A stretch of 64,000 nucleotides of DNA, taken from the NCBI RefSeq assembly GCF_014673495.1, contig NZ_CP051006.1:3596001-3660000 (forward strand), read 5' to 3'. This stretch comes from Streptomyces griseofuscus. Its GTDB lineage: Bacteria; Actinomycetota; Actinomycetes; Streptomycetales; Streptomycetaceae. Within the stretch, counting starts at the first letter, position 1, and each line of letters begins with the position of its first letter. Below, one piece after another: positions 25,340 through 33,640 of this stretch. The translations under genes and the position numbers were made by a program. The notes under the pieces are model-generated. The model searched no databases, had not been told where the DNA came from, and saw only the letters and a program-made list of their open reading frames with translations.

Positions 25340-26377
25340 TCAGCGCAGGGTCGCCCACAGGTTCTCGGCGTCCGGCTCCTTCGCGATCACCCGGTTGGGG
25401 TCCGAGGGCGCCGTGACGACCGGCATCATCACGGTCTTCACCTGGTCCGCGCTCAGCCCCTTCAGGCTCTTGCCCAGCTCGGTCAGCTCGCTCAGGGAGT
25501 CGAGGCCGGTGTCGGTGGTGAGGCTCTTGGTGACCGCGTCGGCGACCGTGTACAGCTCGGCCGGGTCGGTGAGCAGGTTCGTGCCGGATATCCGCTCCAA
25601 CAGAGCCTTCACCAGCAGCTGTTGCAGACCTATGCGGCCGAGGTCACTGCCGTCGCCGATGCCGTGCCGGGTGCGGGCGAGGGCCAGCGCCTGCTTGCCG
25701 TCGAGGTGATGGGTCCCGGCCGCCAGGTGGAGATGGCTCTTGTCGTCGTCGATGTTCTGGGTCGTGGTGACGTCGACCCCGCCGAGCGCGTCGACCAGCT
25801 TGGCGAATCCGGAGAAGTCGATCTCGACGAAGTGGTCCATACGCACCCCGGTGATCGACTCGACCGTCTTGACCGCGCACACCGGACCGCCCACCGAGAA
25901 GGCGCTGTTGAACATCGAGCCGTACGCGACCGCCGTCGAACCCCCGTCGGGCAGCGGGCAGGAGGGGCGGGTGACGAGGGTGTCGCGCGGGATGCTGACC
26001 ACGGTGGCGCGGGTGCGGCCCGCGTCGAGGTGCACCACCATCGCGGTGTCCGAGCGGGCGCCCGAACTGTCCCCGCCGCCCAGCTCCTTGTCGGCCTTGC
26101 CGCTGCGCGAGTCCGAGCCCAGCACCAGGATGTTGAGCGAGCCGGCCGGCAGCGGGGCGGCCGCGGCCGTGGGGGCGCTCGGGGAGGGCGCGATCATCGC
26201 GTGCGCGGGGCGGTCGTCGCCCAGCGCGCTGTCGATGTCGACGCCCTTGATGTTGTGGTCCAGATGCCAGTAGGCGTAGCCGGCCGTGGCCACCCCCAGC
26301 ACCAGGGCCGCCGCCAGGGTGAGTCCGGCGATCCGCAGCACTCTCGAACGCCGGCCGTGCTCCTCGTGTCGCGTCAC
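25340..26377 (-). CDS. LytR-CpsA-Psr (LCP) family glycopolymer ligase
   Basis: 345 residues. A membrane-anchored enzyme that transfers lipid-linked glycopolymers such as teichoic acid to peptidoglycan. One N-terminal helix (LRIAGLTLAAALVLGVATAGYAY) is followed by the LCP domain: NILVLGSDSR, SDTAMVVHLD, SIPRDTLV and the C-terminal ALALARTRH, which hold the conserved Asp and Arg residues. GTG 26377 has no ribosome site, but TACGTT lies 6 nt upstream, so a leaderless mRNA is likely. It stands alone between the methyltransferase and the sugar module. Confidence 0.95.
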   Translation of the reverse strand: MTRHEEHGRRSRVLRIAGLTLAAALVLGVATAGYAYWHLDHNIKGVDIDSALGDDRPAHAMIAPSPSAPTAAAAPLPAGSLNILVLGSDSRSGKADKELGGGDSSGARSDTAMVVHLDAGRTRATVVSIPRDTLVTRPSCPLPDGGSTAVAYGSMFNSAFSVGGPVCAVKTVESITGVRMDHFVEIDFSGFAKLVDALGGVDVTTTQNIDDDKSHLHLAAGTHHLDGKQALALARTRHGIGDGSDLGRIGLQQLLVKALLERISGTNLLTDPAELYTVADAVTKSLTTDTGLDSLSELTELGKSLKGLSADQVKTVMMPVVTAPSDPNRVIAKEPDAENLWATLR

Positions 26378-26491
26378 GACAGGAACGTAAGTCCGAATTA
26401 TTAGGGGACTGTTAGCGGAAGCCTCCCGAAGAGGTTTTCTTCCGAAATTCTCATCGGCGGGGGGCAGTTGGCACGTCCTCGAAAGTTTCGA

Positions 26492-27529
26492 TCACGCGGA
26501 CGGCCGCCGCACCTCCGCCGTGCTGGAACGCACCACCAGACTGGTCGCCAACTCCATCCGGGTGGCCGCCCGTTCCTCGTGCGCGCTGCCCAGTTCGAGC
26601 ACCAGGCGGGCCGCGGCCTCGGCCATCTCGGTCAGCGGCTGCCGTACGGTCGTCAGCGGCGGACCCACCCAGCGGGCCACCGGCAGATCGTCGAAGCCGA
26701 CCACGCTGAGGTCCTCCGGGATGCGCAGCCCCAGCTCGCGCGCGGCCTCGTACAGGCCCACGGCCTGGAGGTCGTTGCCCGCGAAGACCGCGGTCGGCCG
26801 GTCGGGGCGGCGCAGCAGCTCCATGCCCAGGCGGTAGCCGGCGTCGTGGTGGAAGTCCCCGGCCACGATCAGCGAGGGGTCGACAGGCAGCCCGGCCGTC
26901 TCCAGGGCGGCGCGGTAGCCGTCGATGCGGGCGCGGCTGCACATCATCCGGGACGGGCCGCTGATCGCGCCGATCCGGGTGTGGCCCAGCTCCACCAGAT
27001 GCCGGGTGGCCGCGAGCCCGCCCTGCCAGTTGGTGGCACCGATGGAGGGCACGTCCGGGCCCGGGTCGCCGGCCGGGTCGACCACCACGAACGGGATGGA
27101 CCTGCTGGTCAGCAGCGCCTGCTGGGCGCCGTCCAGCTCGGACAGGACGAGCACCACACCGTGCGGGCGGCGGGCGGCGACCTGGTCGGCCCAGGAGCGG
27201 CCGGGGGTGAGCCGCCCGGCGGACTCGGACAGCACCACGCTGAGCCCCGCCGACTGCGCCACGTTCTCCACGCCCCGGATGACCTCCATCGCCCAGGCGC
27301 TCTCCAGCTCGTGGAAGACCAGGTCGATCAGTGGTGAGCGGGAGGCCTCGGCGCGCCTGCGCCGGTAGCCGTGGGCGCGAAGCAGCTCCTCGACGCGGGT
27401 GCGTGTCGAGGGCGCGACATCGGCTCTGCCGTTGAGGACCTTCGAAACAGTCGGAGCGGACACCCCGGCCTCGCGGGCGATCTCCGCGAGCGTCGCGGTC
27501 TGCGTTTCCACGGACTTCCCAGGCTTCAT
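26492..27529 (-). CDS. LacI-family repressor of the adjacent sugar operon
   Basis: 345 residues. The HTH and hinge LAEIAREAGVSAPTVSKVLNGRADVAPSTRTRVEELL begins near residue 13, then a ribose-binding-protein-like effector domain ending in VGPPLTTVRQPLTEMAEAAARLVLEL. The gene is divergent from the solute-binding protein gene, with a 105-bp shared control region containing nested dyads. It therefore very likely represses the transport operon until an oligosaccharide binds. ATG 27529 is used; GTG seven codons further in has GGGAAG just upstream and may be the true start. Confidence 0.93.
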   Translation of the reverse strand: MKPGKSVETQTATLAEIAREAGVSAPTVSKVLNGRADVAPSTRTRVEELLRAHGYRRRRAEASRSPLIDLVFHELESAWAMEVIRGVENVAQSAGLSVVLSESAGRLTPGRSWADQVAARRPHGVVLVLSELDGAQQALLTSRSIPFVVVDPAGDPGPDVPSIGATNWQGGLAATRHLVELGHTRIGAISGPSRMMCSRARIDGYRAALETAGLPVDPSLIVAGDFHHDAGYRLGMELLRRPDRPTAVFAGNDLQAVGLYEAARELGLRIPEDLSVVGFDDLPVARWVGPPLTTVRQPLTEMAEAAARLVLELGSAHEERAATRMELATSLVVRSSTAEVRRPSA

Positions 27530-27558
27530 GCCCGCGATCGTAATCCCTGCGCGACCCC

Positions 27559-27587
27559 TTGACGAAGCCCTTGTTCCGCCATACGTT
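27559..27587 (+). promoter_or_regulatory. promoter of the sugar uptake operon
   Basis: TTGACG (27559-27564), 17-nt spacer, TACGTT (27582-27587): a near-consensus housekeeping promoter directed at the solute-binding protein gene, about 48 nt before its start codon. Confidence 0.75.
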
Positions 27588-27604
27588 CCCGGAACATTCG
27601 GAAC
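27573..27604. promoter_or_regulatory. candidate LacI-type operator
   Basis: An 11-bp palindrome GTTCCCGGAAC (27585-27595) is nested within outer inverted repeats GTTCCG (27573-27578) and CGGAAC (27599-27604). It overlaps the -10 element of the forward promoter, a good position for repression by the divergent LacI protein. Confidence 0.6.
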
Positions 27605-27634
27605 CCCACTCGAAACATTGCGAGGGCCAGGGTC

Positions 27635-28972
27635 ATGGAGTCCACCACGTCCAACGGCGGGCGCGCGTTCAGCAGGCGCTGGGTGCTCGGCGCCGGTGCC
27701 ACCACACTTGTCGCCGCCGGCACCGCCGGACTCACGGCCTGCGGCTCCTCCGGGGGATCGGGCGGCGGGGGCGCCCTCACCGCGTTCGTGTACGGCGACG
27801 ACGCGGCCAAGATCCAGGTCGCGGCGATCGACCGGTTCAACTCCTCGGCCGCCGCGAAGAAGGCCAAGGGCAAGATCAAGCTGGAGAAGGTGCCCGGCTC
27901 CGAGTACCCGGCGAAGCTGCGCACCGCGATGGGCTCCCCCAACGCGCCCGACATCTTCTTCAACTGGGGCGGCGGCTCGATCAAGGCCTACCGCGACGCC
28001 AAGCAGCTGGTGGACCTCACCGACACCATCACCTCCGACCCGGTCCTCAAGAGCGGCTTCCTGCCCTCGGTGATCACGGCCGGCGGCATCGGCGGGCACA
28101 ACTACGGCATACCCATGCGCGGCATGCAGCCCGTGATCCTCTTCTACAACAAGTCCCTCTTCGCCGAGCGAAAGCTCCAGCCGCCCACCACCTGGGACCA
28201 GTTGCTGGACATCAACACCAAGCTGAAGAAGGCCGGGATCACCCCGTTCGCGCTCGGCGGCTCGGACATCTGGCCCGAGCTGATGTGGCTGGAGTACCTG
28301 GTCGACCGGATCGGCGGGCCCCAGGTCTTCGACCGGATCAAGAACGGCGACGCCTCCGGCTGGGGCGACCCGGCCGTCCTCAAGGCCGCCCAGACGGTCA
28401 AGCAGCTCATCGACGACGGCGCCTTCGGCAAGGGCTTCAACTCGGTCGCCTACACCAACGGCGGCGCCCCGGCCGTGTTCGCCAAGGGCAAGGCCGCGAT
28501 GCATCTGATGGGCTCGTGGGAGTACTCCACCCAGCTCGGCAAGTTCCCGGACTTCGCCCGCAAGAGCCTCGGCTGGACCGCGTTCCCGACCATCGAGGGC
28601 GGCGCGGGCGACATCCGCAATGTCGTCGGCAACCCCACCAACTACTGGTCGATCAACGCCCGTACGTCCAACAAGGACGCGGCGCTCGCCTTCCTGCGCG
28701 ACTGCGCCTCCGAGACGTACGCCAAGGCGCTGATCGCCAACGGCGACATCCCGACCACCACCAACGCCGAGAGCCTGCTCGACGCCTCGCCGAACCCGGA
28801 GTTCGCCAAGTTCCAGTACAAGATGGTGCAGAACGCCCCGGCGTTCACGCTGAGCTGGGACCAGGCCGTCGACCCGAACGTGTCGACGCCGATGCTCACC
28901 GAGGTCAACAAGCTGTTCGTCGGCAAGTCCACGCCGAGCCAGTTCGTCTCGGCGCTCCAGGGGCTGAAGTGA
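27635..28972 (+). CDS. sugar ABC transporter substrate-binding lipoprotein
   Basis: 445 residues, family 1 extracellular solute-binding protein. The signal is of Tat-lipoprotein type: SRRWVLGAG, a hydrophobic run, then LTAC as lipobox. The mature protein has the usual motifs LRTAMGSPNAPDIFFNWGG, GIPMRGMQPVILFYNKSLF and AMHLMGSWEYS. It would capture an oligosaccharide and deliver it to the two permeases downstream. The gene layout (LacI repressor, binding protein, two permeases, GH3) resembles the streptomycete bxl system for xylo-oligosaccharides, but the ligand cannot be read from sequence. Confidence 0.95.
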   Translation: MESTTSNGGRAFSRRWVLGAGATTLVAAGTAGLTACGSSGGSGGGGALTAFVYGDDAAKIQVAAIDRFNSSAAAKKAKGKIKLEKVPGSEYPAKLRTAMGSPNAPDIFFNWGGGSIKAYRDAKQLVDLTDTITSDPVLKSGFLPSVITAGGIGGHNYGIPMRGMQPVILFYNKSLFAERKLQPPTTWDQLLDINTKLKKAGITPFALGGSDIWPELMWLEYLVDRIGGPQVFDRIKNGDASGWGDPAVLKAAQTVKQLIDDGAFGKGFNSVAYTNGGAPAVFAKGKAAMHLMGSWEYSTQLGKFPDFARKSLGWTAFPTIEGGAGDIRNVVGNPTNYWSINARTSNKDAALAFLRDCASETYAKALIANGDIPTTTNAESLLDASPNPEFAKFQYKMVQNAPAFTLSWDQAVDPNVSTPMLTEVNKLFVGKSTPSQFVSALQGLK

Positions 28973-29883
28973 CCATCGGTACGACCAAGGGCGGCTCGCG
29001 TACCGGCACGGGCCGCCCCCGCCGGGGCACCGGGGCGAACGCGGGCCGCCCGCACGCCGCCCTGGCGCTGCCCGGCGTCCTGTTCTTCCTGTTCTTCGCC
29101 GCCGTCCCGATGGTGCTGGCCTTCTGTCTGTCCTTCACCGAGTGGAACGGCCTCGGCAACCCGCGGCCCGCCGGGCTCGCCAACTGGCGCAAGCTGTTCG
29201 ACGACGACCGGCTCACCCAGTCCCTCACGGTCACCGTGCTGCTCACGGTGGTCAGCTGGGCCTTCCAGACGGTCGTCTCGATGCTGCTCGGTGTCTGGGC
29301 GGCGGGCCGCCAGCGCAACCGCGCGATCCTCTCGGCGATCTTCTTCGTGCCGTTCCTGCTGTCCTCGACGGCGATCTCGCTGCTGTTCTACGCCCTGCTC
29401 GACCCCAACTTCGGGATCATCCACGGCGACACCCTCGGCTCCACCAATGGCGCCTTCCTGGCGATCGTGTTCGTCGGCGGCTGGCAGTTCATCCCCTTCC
29501 ACACCCTGATCTACCAGGGCGGGGCCCGGCAGATCCCCGAGGTCCTCTACCAGGCGGCGGCCATCGACGGCGCGGGCCGCTACCGCCGGTTCTTCTCCAT
29601 CACGCTGCCCCAGTTGCGCAACACGGCGACCACCTCGGGCGTGCTGATGGTCGTCGGCTCGCTCACCTACTTCGAGACCGTCCTGATCCTCACCCAGGGC
29701 GGCCCCGGCACCGACACGGCGATCCTGCCGTACCTGATGTACGAGGCCGGCTTCAAGAGCTACGACTTCGGCTACGCCAGCGCCATCGCCTCCTTCCTGG
29801 TGGTGGCCGCGACCGCGCTGTCGCTGCTGCTGGTGCGGCTGTCCGGCTTCGGCACGATGCGCAGTACCCGGGAAGGAATGTGA
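28969..29883 (+). CDS. sugar ABC transporter permease (MalF type)
   Basis: 304 residues with six predicted membrane helices after a basic, Gly/Arg-rich N-terminus (first helix ALPGVLFFLFFAAVPMVLAF). The EAA loop that contacts the ATPase reads EVLYQAAAIDGAGRYRRFF. GTG 28969 overlaps the stop of the binding-protein gene (GTGA), so translation is coupled. It forms the transmembrane channel with the next gene product. Confidence 0.95.
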   Translation: MTIGTTKGGSRTGTGRPRRGTGANAGRPHAALALPGVLFFLFFAAVPMVLAFCLSFTEWNGLGNPRPAGLANWRKLFDDDRLTQSLTVTVLLTVVSWAFQTVVSMLLGVWAAGRQRNRAILSAIFFVPFLLSSTAISLLFYALLDPNFGIIHGDTLGSTNGAFLAIVFVGGWQFIPFHTLIYQGGARQIPEVLYQAAAIDGAGRYRRFFSITLPQLRNTATTSGVLMVVGSLTYFETVLILTQGGPGTDTAILPYLMYEAGFKSYDFGYASAIASFLVVAATALSLLLVRLSGFGTMRSTREGM

Positions 29884-29887
29884 CGAA

Positions 29888-30787
29888 GTGTCACACGACA
29901 CACTGCCCCACCCCGTGAAGACCGGCGCCGCGCCCGCGGCCCGGCAGGACGGGCGCCGCCGCCGGCACTGGACCCGGCGGCCCGATCCGCTGGCCGGCCT
30001 CGGCTCGGTCGTCTGGCTGGTCGTCGTCATCGTGCCCGTCTACGCGATGATCACGGCCTCGCTCACCCCGCGGGACGAGGCCCTGGGCAACAACGCCCTG
30101 AAGCCGCCCGCCCATCCGACGCTGGCCAACTACAGCACCGTGCTGCACAGCGGGTTCTTCCACTACCTGTGGAACACCGTGCTGGCGGCGGTGGCCGTCG
30201 TGGCGATCGTGCTGGTGCTGTGCGTGCCGCTCGCCTATGTGGCCGTGCGCACCCGGGGCTTCTGGTCCGGGGCCGCCTTCCGGCTGTTCCTGCTCGGCGT
30301 GGCGATCCCGGCGCAGGCCGTCGTCGTACCGCTGTATCTGATGATCGCCAAGCTGAACCTCTACGACAGCCTGCTCGCGATCATCCTGCCGACGGCCGCG
30401 TTCGCCATGCCGGTGGCCATCCTGGTGCTCACCGGCTCCCTCCGGGACATCTCCGAGGAGGTGTACGAGGCGATGGCCCTGGACGGCGCCTCGCCGCTGC
30501 GGATGCTGTTCCAGCTGGTCATCCCGATGTCCAAGGGCGGTATCAGCACCGTCGGGATCTACTCGGCGCTCCAGGCGTGGAACGGCTTCCTCTTCCCGCT
30601 GATCTTCACCCAGTCCGAGGGGCCGCGTGTGCTGACCCTCGGGCTCTTCAACTACGTGAGCCAGTTCGGTGTGGACATCCCCGCCCTGCTCGCCTCGGTC
30701 GTCCTCTCCGGCATCCCGATCTTCGCCGTGTATCTGGTGGCCCGTCGCGCCCTGGTGGGCGGCCTGATGGGTGTGGGCGGCAAGTGA
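29888..30787 (+). CDS. sugar ABC transporter permease (MalG type)
   Basis: 299 residues, six helices, first at WLVVVIVPVYAMITASL. The EAA loop is EEVYEAMALDGASPLRMLF. GTG 29888 follows the preceding stop by 4 nt. There is no ATPase gene in this operon; streptomycetes use a shared MsiK ATPase for such transporters, which fits. Confidence 0.95.
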   Translation: MSHDTLPHPVKTGAAPAARQDGRRRRHWTRRPDPLAGLGSVVWLVVVIVPVYAMITASLTPRDEALGNNALKPPAHPTLANYSTVLHSGFFHYLWNTVLAAVAVVAIVLVLCVPLAYVAVRTRGFWSGAAFRLFLLGVAIPAQAVVVPLYLMIAKLNLYDSLLAIILPTAAFAMPVAILVLTGSLRDISEEVYEAMALDGASPLRMLFQLVIPMSKGGISTVGIYSALQAWNGFLFPLIFTQSEGPRVLTLGLFNYVSQFGVDIPALLASVVLSGIPIFAVYLVARRALVGGLMGVGGK

Positions 30788-30821
30788 CCGCCGCCCGCGC
30801 CCCCTTCTCGACAGGAGTTTC

Positions 30822-33149
30822 ATGAGCACCGCCCCCGGCACCGCGTCCGGCACCGCCCCCTGGCGCGACCCCGCCCTGCCCGCCGCCGTCCGCGTCGACG
30901 ACCTCCTGGCCCGGATGACCCTGGAGGAGAAGACCGCCCAGCTGTACGGCGTCTGGGTGGGCGCGGCCACGGACGGCGACGGGGTCGCCCCGCTCCAGCG
31001 CGAGATGACCGCGGACCACGACTGGGACGAGCTGATCACCCTCGGCCTCGGCCAGCTGACCCGCTCCTTCGGCACCGCCCCCGTGGACCCGGCGCTGGGC
31101 GCGCAGGCACTGGCCCGCGCCCAGCGCCGGATCGCCGAGGCCGGCCGCTTCGGCATCCCGGCCGTGGCCCACGAGGAGTGCCTGGCGGGCTTCACCGCCT
31201 GGCAGGCGACCGCGTACCCGGTGCCGCTGGCCTGGGGCGCGACCTTCGACCCGGCTCTCGTCGAGGAGCTGGGCGGGCGCATCGGCCGGGATCTGCGCGC
31301 GGCCGGCGTCCACCAGGGCCTCGCACCCGTCCTGGACGTGGTGCGGGATCTGCGCTGGGGCCGGGTGGAGGAGACCATCGGCGAGGACCCGTACCTGGTC
31401 GGCACCATCGGCACGGCGTACGTCCGGGGTCTGGAGTCGGCCGGGGTCGTCGCCACGCTCAAGCACTTCGCCGGGTACGCGTCCTCAGCAGGCGCCCGCA
31501 ATCTGGCGCCGGTGCGCGCGGGCGGGCGGGAGCTGGCGGAGGTGACGCTGCCGCCGTTCGAGATGGCGCTGCGCGAGGGCGGCGCCCGCTCGGTGATGGC
31601 GGCCTACACCGAGACGGACGGCGTCCCGGCCTCGGCCGACCCCCGGCTGCTGACCGGACTGCTGCGCGAGGACTGGGGGTTCACCGGCACGGTCGTCGCC
31701 GACTACTTCGGCATCGGCTTCCTCCAGTCGCTGCACCGGGTGGCCGCGGACCCCGCCGAGGCCGCGCGGATCGCGCTGGAGGCGGGCATCGATGTCGAGC
31801 TGCCCACGCTGAGCTGCTACGGCACACCGCTGGTGGACGCCGTACGCGACGGGCGGATCCCCGAGGCGCTGGTGGACCGGGCCGCGCGCCGGGTGCTGCT
31901 CCAGAAGTGCGAGCTGGGCCTGCTGGATCCCGACTGGACGCCGGAGACCGGCGAGAGGGTCGACCTGGACTCGGCCGGCAACCGGGCGCTGGCCCGGCGC
32001 CTCGCCGAGGAGTCGGTGGTACTGCTGGACAACCCGGGCGGGGCGCTGCCGCTGGTCCCGGACGCGCGGATCGCGGTCGTCGGGCCGCGCGCCGCGGACG
32101 CGCTGGCGATGCTGGGCTGCTACTCCTTCCCGTCCCATGTGCTCACCCACCACCCCGAGGTGCCGCTGGGCATCGACATCCCGACCGTCCTCGACGCCCT
32201 GCGGGCCGAACTCCCGGACGCCAAGGTCGCGTTCGCGGAGGGCTGCGGGGTCTCCGATCCGGACACCTCCGGTTTCGCCGAGGCGGTGGCGCGGGCGTCC
32301 GAGTCCGAGGTGTGCGTGGCCGTCCTCGGCGACCGGGCCGGGCTGTTCGGGCGCGGCACCTCGGGCGAGGGCTGCGACGCGGAGGACCTGCGACTGCCGG
32401 GCGCGCAGGCCGAGTTGCTGGACGCGCTGGTCGCGACCGGCGTCCCGGTGGTGCTCGTGCTGCTGACCGGCCGCCCCTACGCGCTGGGCCGCTGGCAGGG
32501 CCGGCTCGCCGCGGTCGTCCAGGCGTTCTTCCCGGGCGAGGAGGGCGGACCGGCGCTCGCCGGGGTGCTGTCCGGCCGGGTGAACCCCTCCGGGCGGCTC
32601 CCGGTGAGCGTGCCGCACCGGCCCGGCGGCCAGCCCTGGACCTACCTCCAGCCCCCGCTCGGCCTGGCCGGCGAGGTCAGCAACCTGGACCCGACCCCGC
32701 TGTATCCGTTCGGGCACGGCGGCTCGTACACCGCGTTCGCCTGGGAGGACTTCACCGGGCCCGAGGCGGAGATCCCGACGGACGGCGGGTACGACCTCTC
32801 GCTCACCGTCCGCAACACGGGTGAGCGCGCGGGCGCGGAGGTCGTCCAGCTGTATCTGCACGATCCGGTGGCCTCGGTGACCCGCCCGGACATCCGTCTG
32901 ATCGGCTACCGGCGGGTGGAACTCTCCCCCGGCGAGGCCCGCCGCCTCACCTTCCGCTTCCACACCGACCTCTCCTCCTTCCCGGGCCGCACGGGCACCC
33001 GGATCGTGGAGCCGGGCGAGCTGGAGCTGCGCCTGGCCGCGTCCGGCACGGACGTACGGCACCGGGCGCGGCTGCGGCTGACCGGGCCTGTGCGTCCGGT
33101 GGGCGCGGGGCGGCGGCTGCGGTGCGAGGTGGCGGAGACGGAGGTCTGA
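30822..33149 (+). CDS. glycoside hydrolase family 3 (beta-xylosidase/beta-glucosidase)
   Basis: 775 residues without a signal peptide, so it acts on the imported oligosaccharide in the cytoplasm. GH3 N-domain with the substrate-contact stretch TLKHFAGYASSAGARN and the nucleophile Asp294 in VVADYFGI; the alpha/beta sandwich domain follows, and a fibronectin-III-like domain ends the protein. The nucleophile context DYF resembles the beta-xylosidase BxlA group more than the SDW of many beta-glucosidases. ATG 30822 has AGGAG at 6 nt. It is the last gene of the operon. Confidence 0.94.
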   Translation: MSTAPGTASGTAPWRDPALPAAVRVDDLLARMTLEEKTAQLYGVWVGAATDGDGVAPLQREMTADHDWDELITLGLGQLTRSFGTAPVDPALGAQALARAQRRIAEAGRFGIPAVAHEECLAGFTAWQATAYPVPLAWGATFDPALVEELGGRIGRDLRAAGVHQGLAPVLDVVRDLRWGRVEETIGEDPYLVGTIGTAYVRGLESAGVVATLKHFAGYASSAGARNLAPVRAGGRELAEVTLPPFEMALREGGARSVMAAYTETDGVPASADPRLLTGLLREDWGFTGTVVADYFGIGFLQSLHRVAADPAEAARIALEAGIDVELPTLSCYGTPLVDAVRDGRIPEALVDRAARRVLLQKCELGLLDPDWTPETGERVDLDSAGNRALARRLAEESVVLLDNPGGALPLVPDARIAVVGPRAADALAMLGCYSFPSHVLTHHPEVPLGIDIPTVLDALRAELPDAKVAFAEGCGVSDPDTSGFAEAVARASESEVCVAVLGDRAGLFGRGTSGEGCDAEDLRLPGAQAELLDALVATGVPVVLVLLTGRPYALGRWQGRLAAVVQAFFPGEEGGPALAGVLSGRVNPSGRLPVSVPHRPGGQPWTYLQPPLGLAGEVSNLDPTPLYPFGHGGSYTAFAWEDFTGPEAEIPTDGGYDLSLTVRNTGERAGAEVVQLYLHDPVASVTRPDIRLIGYRRVELSPGEARRLTFRFHTDLSSFPGRTGTRIVEPGELELRLAASGTDVRHRARLRLTGPVRPVGAGRRLRCEVAETEV

Positions 33150-33170
33150 CCGAACGGGGCCCGACGCAAA

Positions 33171-33202
33171 CACCCCGCCTCCGGAGTACCGGAGGCGGGG
33201 TG
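33171..33202. terminator. terminator shared by sugar operon and tRNA gene
   Basis: A perfect 14-bp stem (33171-33184 with 33189-33202) with loop AGTA. It lies 21 nt after the GH3 stop on the plus strand and 4 nt beyond the CCA end of the minus-strand tRNA-like gene, so it can serve both. Confidence 0.9.
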
Positions 33203-33206
33203 TGAG

Positions 33207-33279
33207 TGGAGCGCCGGGCAGGCCTTGCACCTGCATCTCCCCGCAGGAAGCGGGACGTCTTTCCTTGGACCACCAACGC
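33207..33279 (-). tRNA. atypical tRNA-Gly (anticodon UCC)
   Basis: A 73-nt cloverleaf can be drawn on the minus strand. Acceptor GCGTTGG (33279-33273) pairs with CCGGCGC (33217-33211) with two G-T pairs, then T73 and an encoded CCA. T73 is the usual discriminator of bacterial tRNA-Gly. The D arm has only 3 bp (GTC/GAC) and a loop with GG. The anticodon arm TCCCG/CGGGG carries loop CTTCCTG, so U33 and anticodon UCC. The T arm is GCAGG/CCTGC with loop TGCAAGG. Oddities: U at 37 instead of a purine, G at 55, a short D stem and a 4-nt variable loop. It may be a poorly decoding or specialised tRNA, or a decaying one. Confidence 0.65.
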
Positions 33280-33382
33280 ACTGCGTTCGTACCGGCTTTC
33301 CGGCCGTTCGCTGTGTGATGATCATAGACCGATGCGGAAGGCGGCCGCAAACTCGCCCGGGACAAAGGGGACTCAGCCACCC

Positions 33383-33640
33383 CTACTCGGACGCGACCGC
33401 CTCGAAGCGCCAGCGGTGCACGGCTCGCGTCACCAACCGCGGGTCCGGTTCCGGGAGTTCCGGCAGCGTCGCGTCGTACGCGTCGGCCCACCACGTGATG
33501 ACCAGCACCCGGTCCTGCGGCGCGCGGAAGGTCTCGCGGCGCAACGGCTCCCGGTCGAGCCGCTGTTCGCGGGCCCAGGCGAGGAGTTCCCCGCCCCGGC
33601 CCTCGACCGCGCGCGCCTCCCACATCAGCGCGACCGTCAT
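33383..33640 (-). CDS. conserved-looking small protein coupled to tsaD
   Basis: 85 residues, not recognised. Alpha+beta in appearance, with WEARAVEGRGGELLAWAREQ at the start and VLVITWWADAYDATLPELPEPD in the middle, somewhat like a small dimeric barrel protein. Its ATG overlaps the tsaD stop codon (ATGA), so it is translated from the tsaB-rimI-tsaD mRNA. No membrane helix or signal. Confidence 0.8.
   Translation of the reverse strand: MTVALMWEARAVEGRGGELLAWAREQRLDREPLRRETFRAPQDRVLVITWWADAYDATLPELPEPDPRLVTRAVHRWRFEAVASE

Noticed and set aside
26492..33149. Horizontal transfer of the sugar module
   Set aside because: GC content and codon use look like the neighbours, and there are no integrase genes or flanking direct repeats; the adjacent tRNA-like gene alone is not enough.
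33207..33285. A tRNA on the plus strand ending GGACCACCA
   Set aside because: The plus-strand 5' end cannot pair with that 3' end; the minus-strand cloverleaf has a full 7-bp acceptor and its own CCA.
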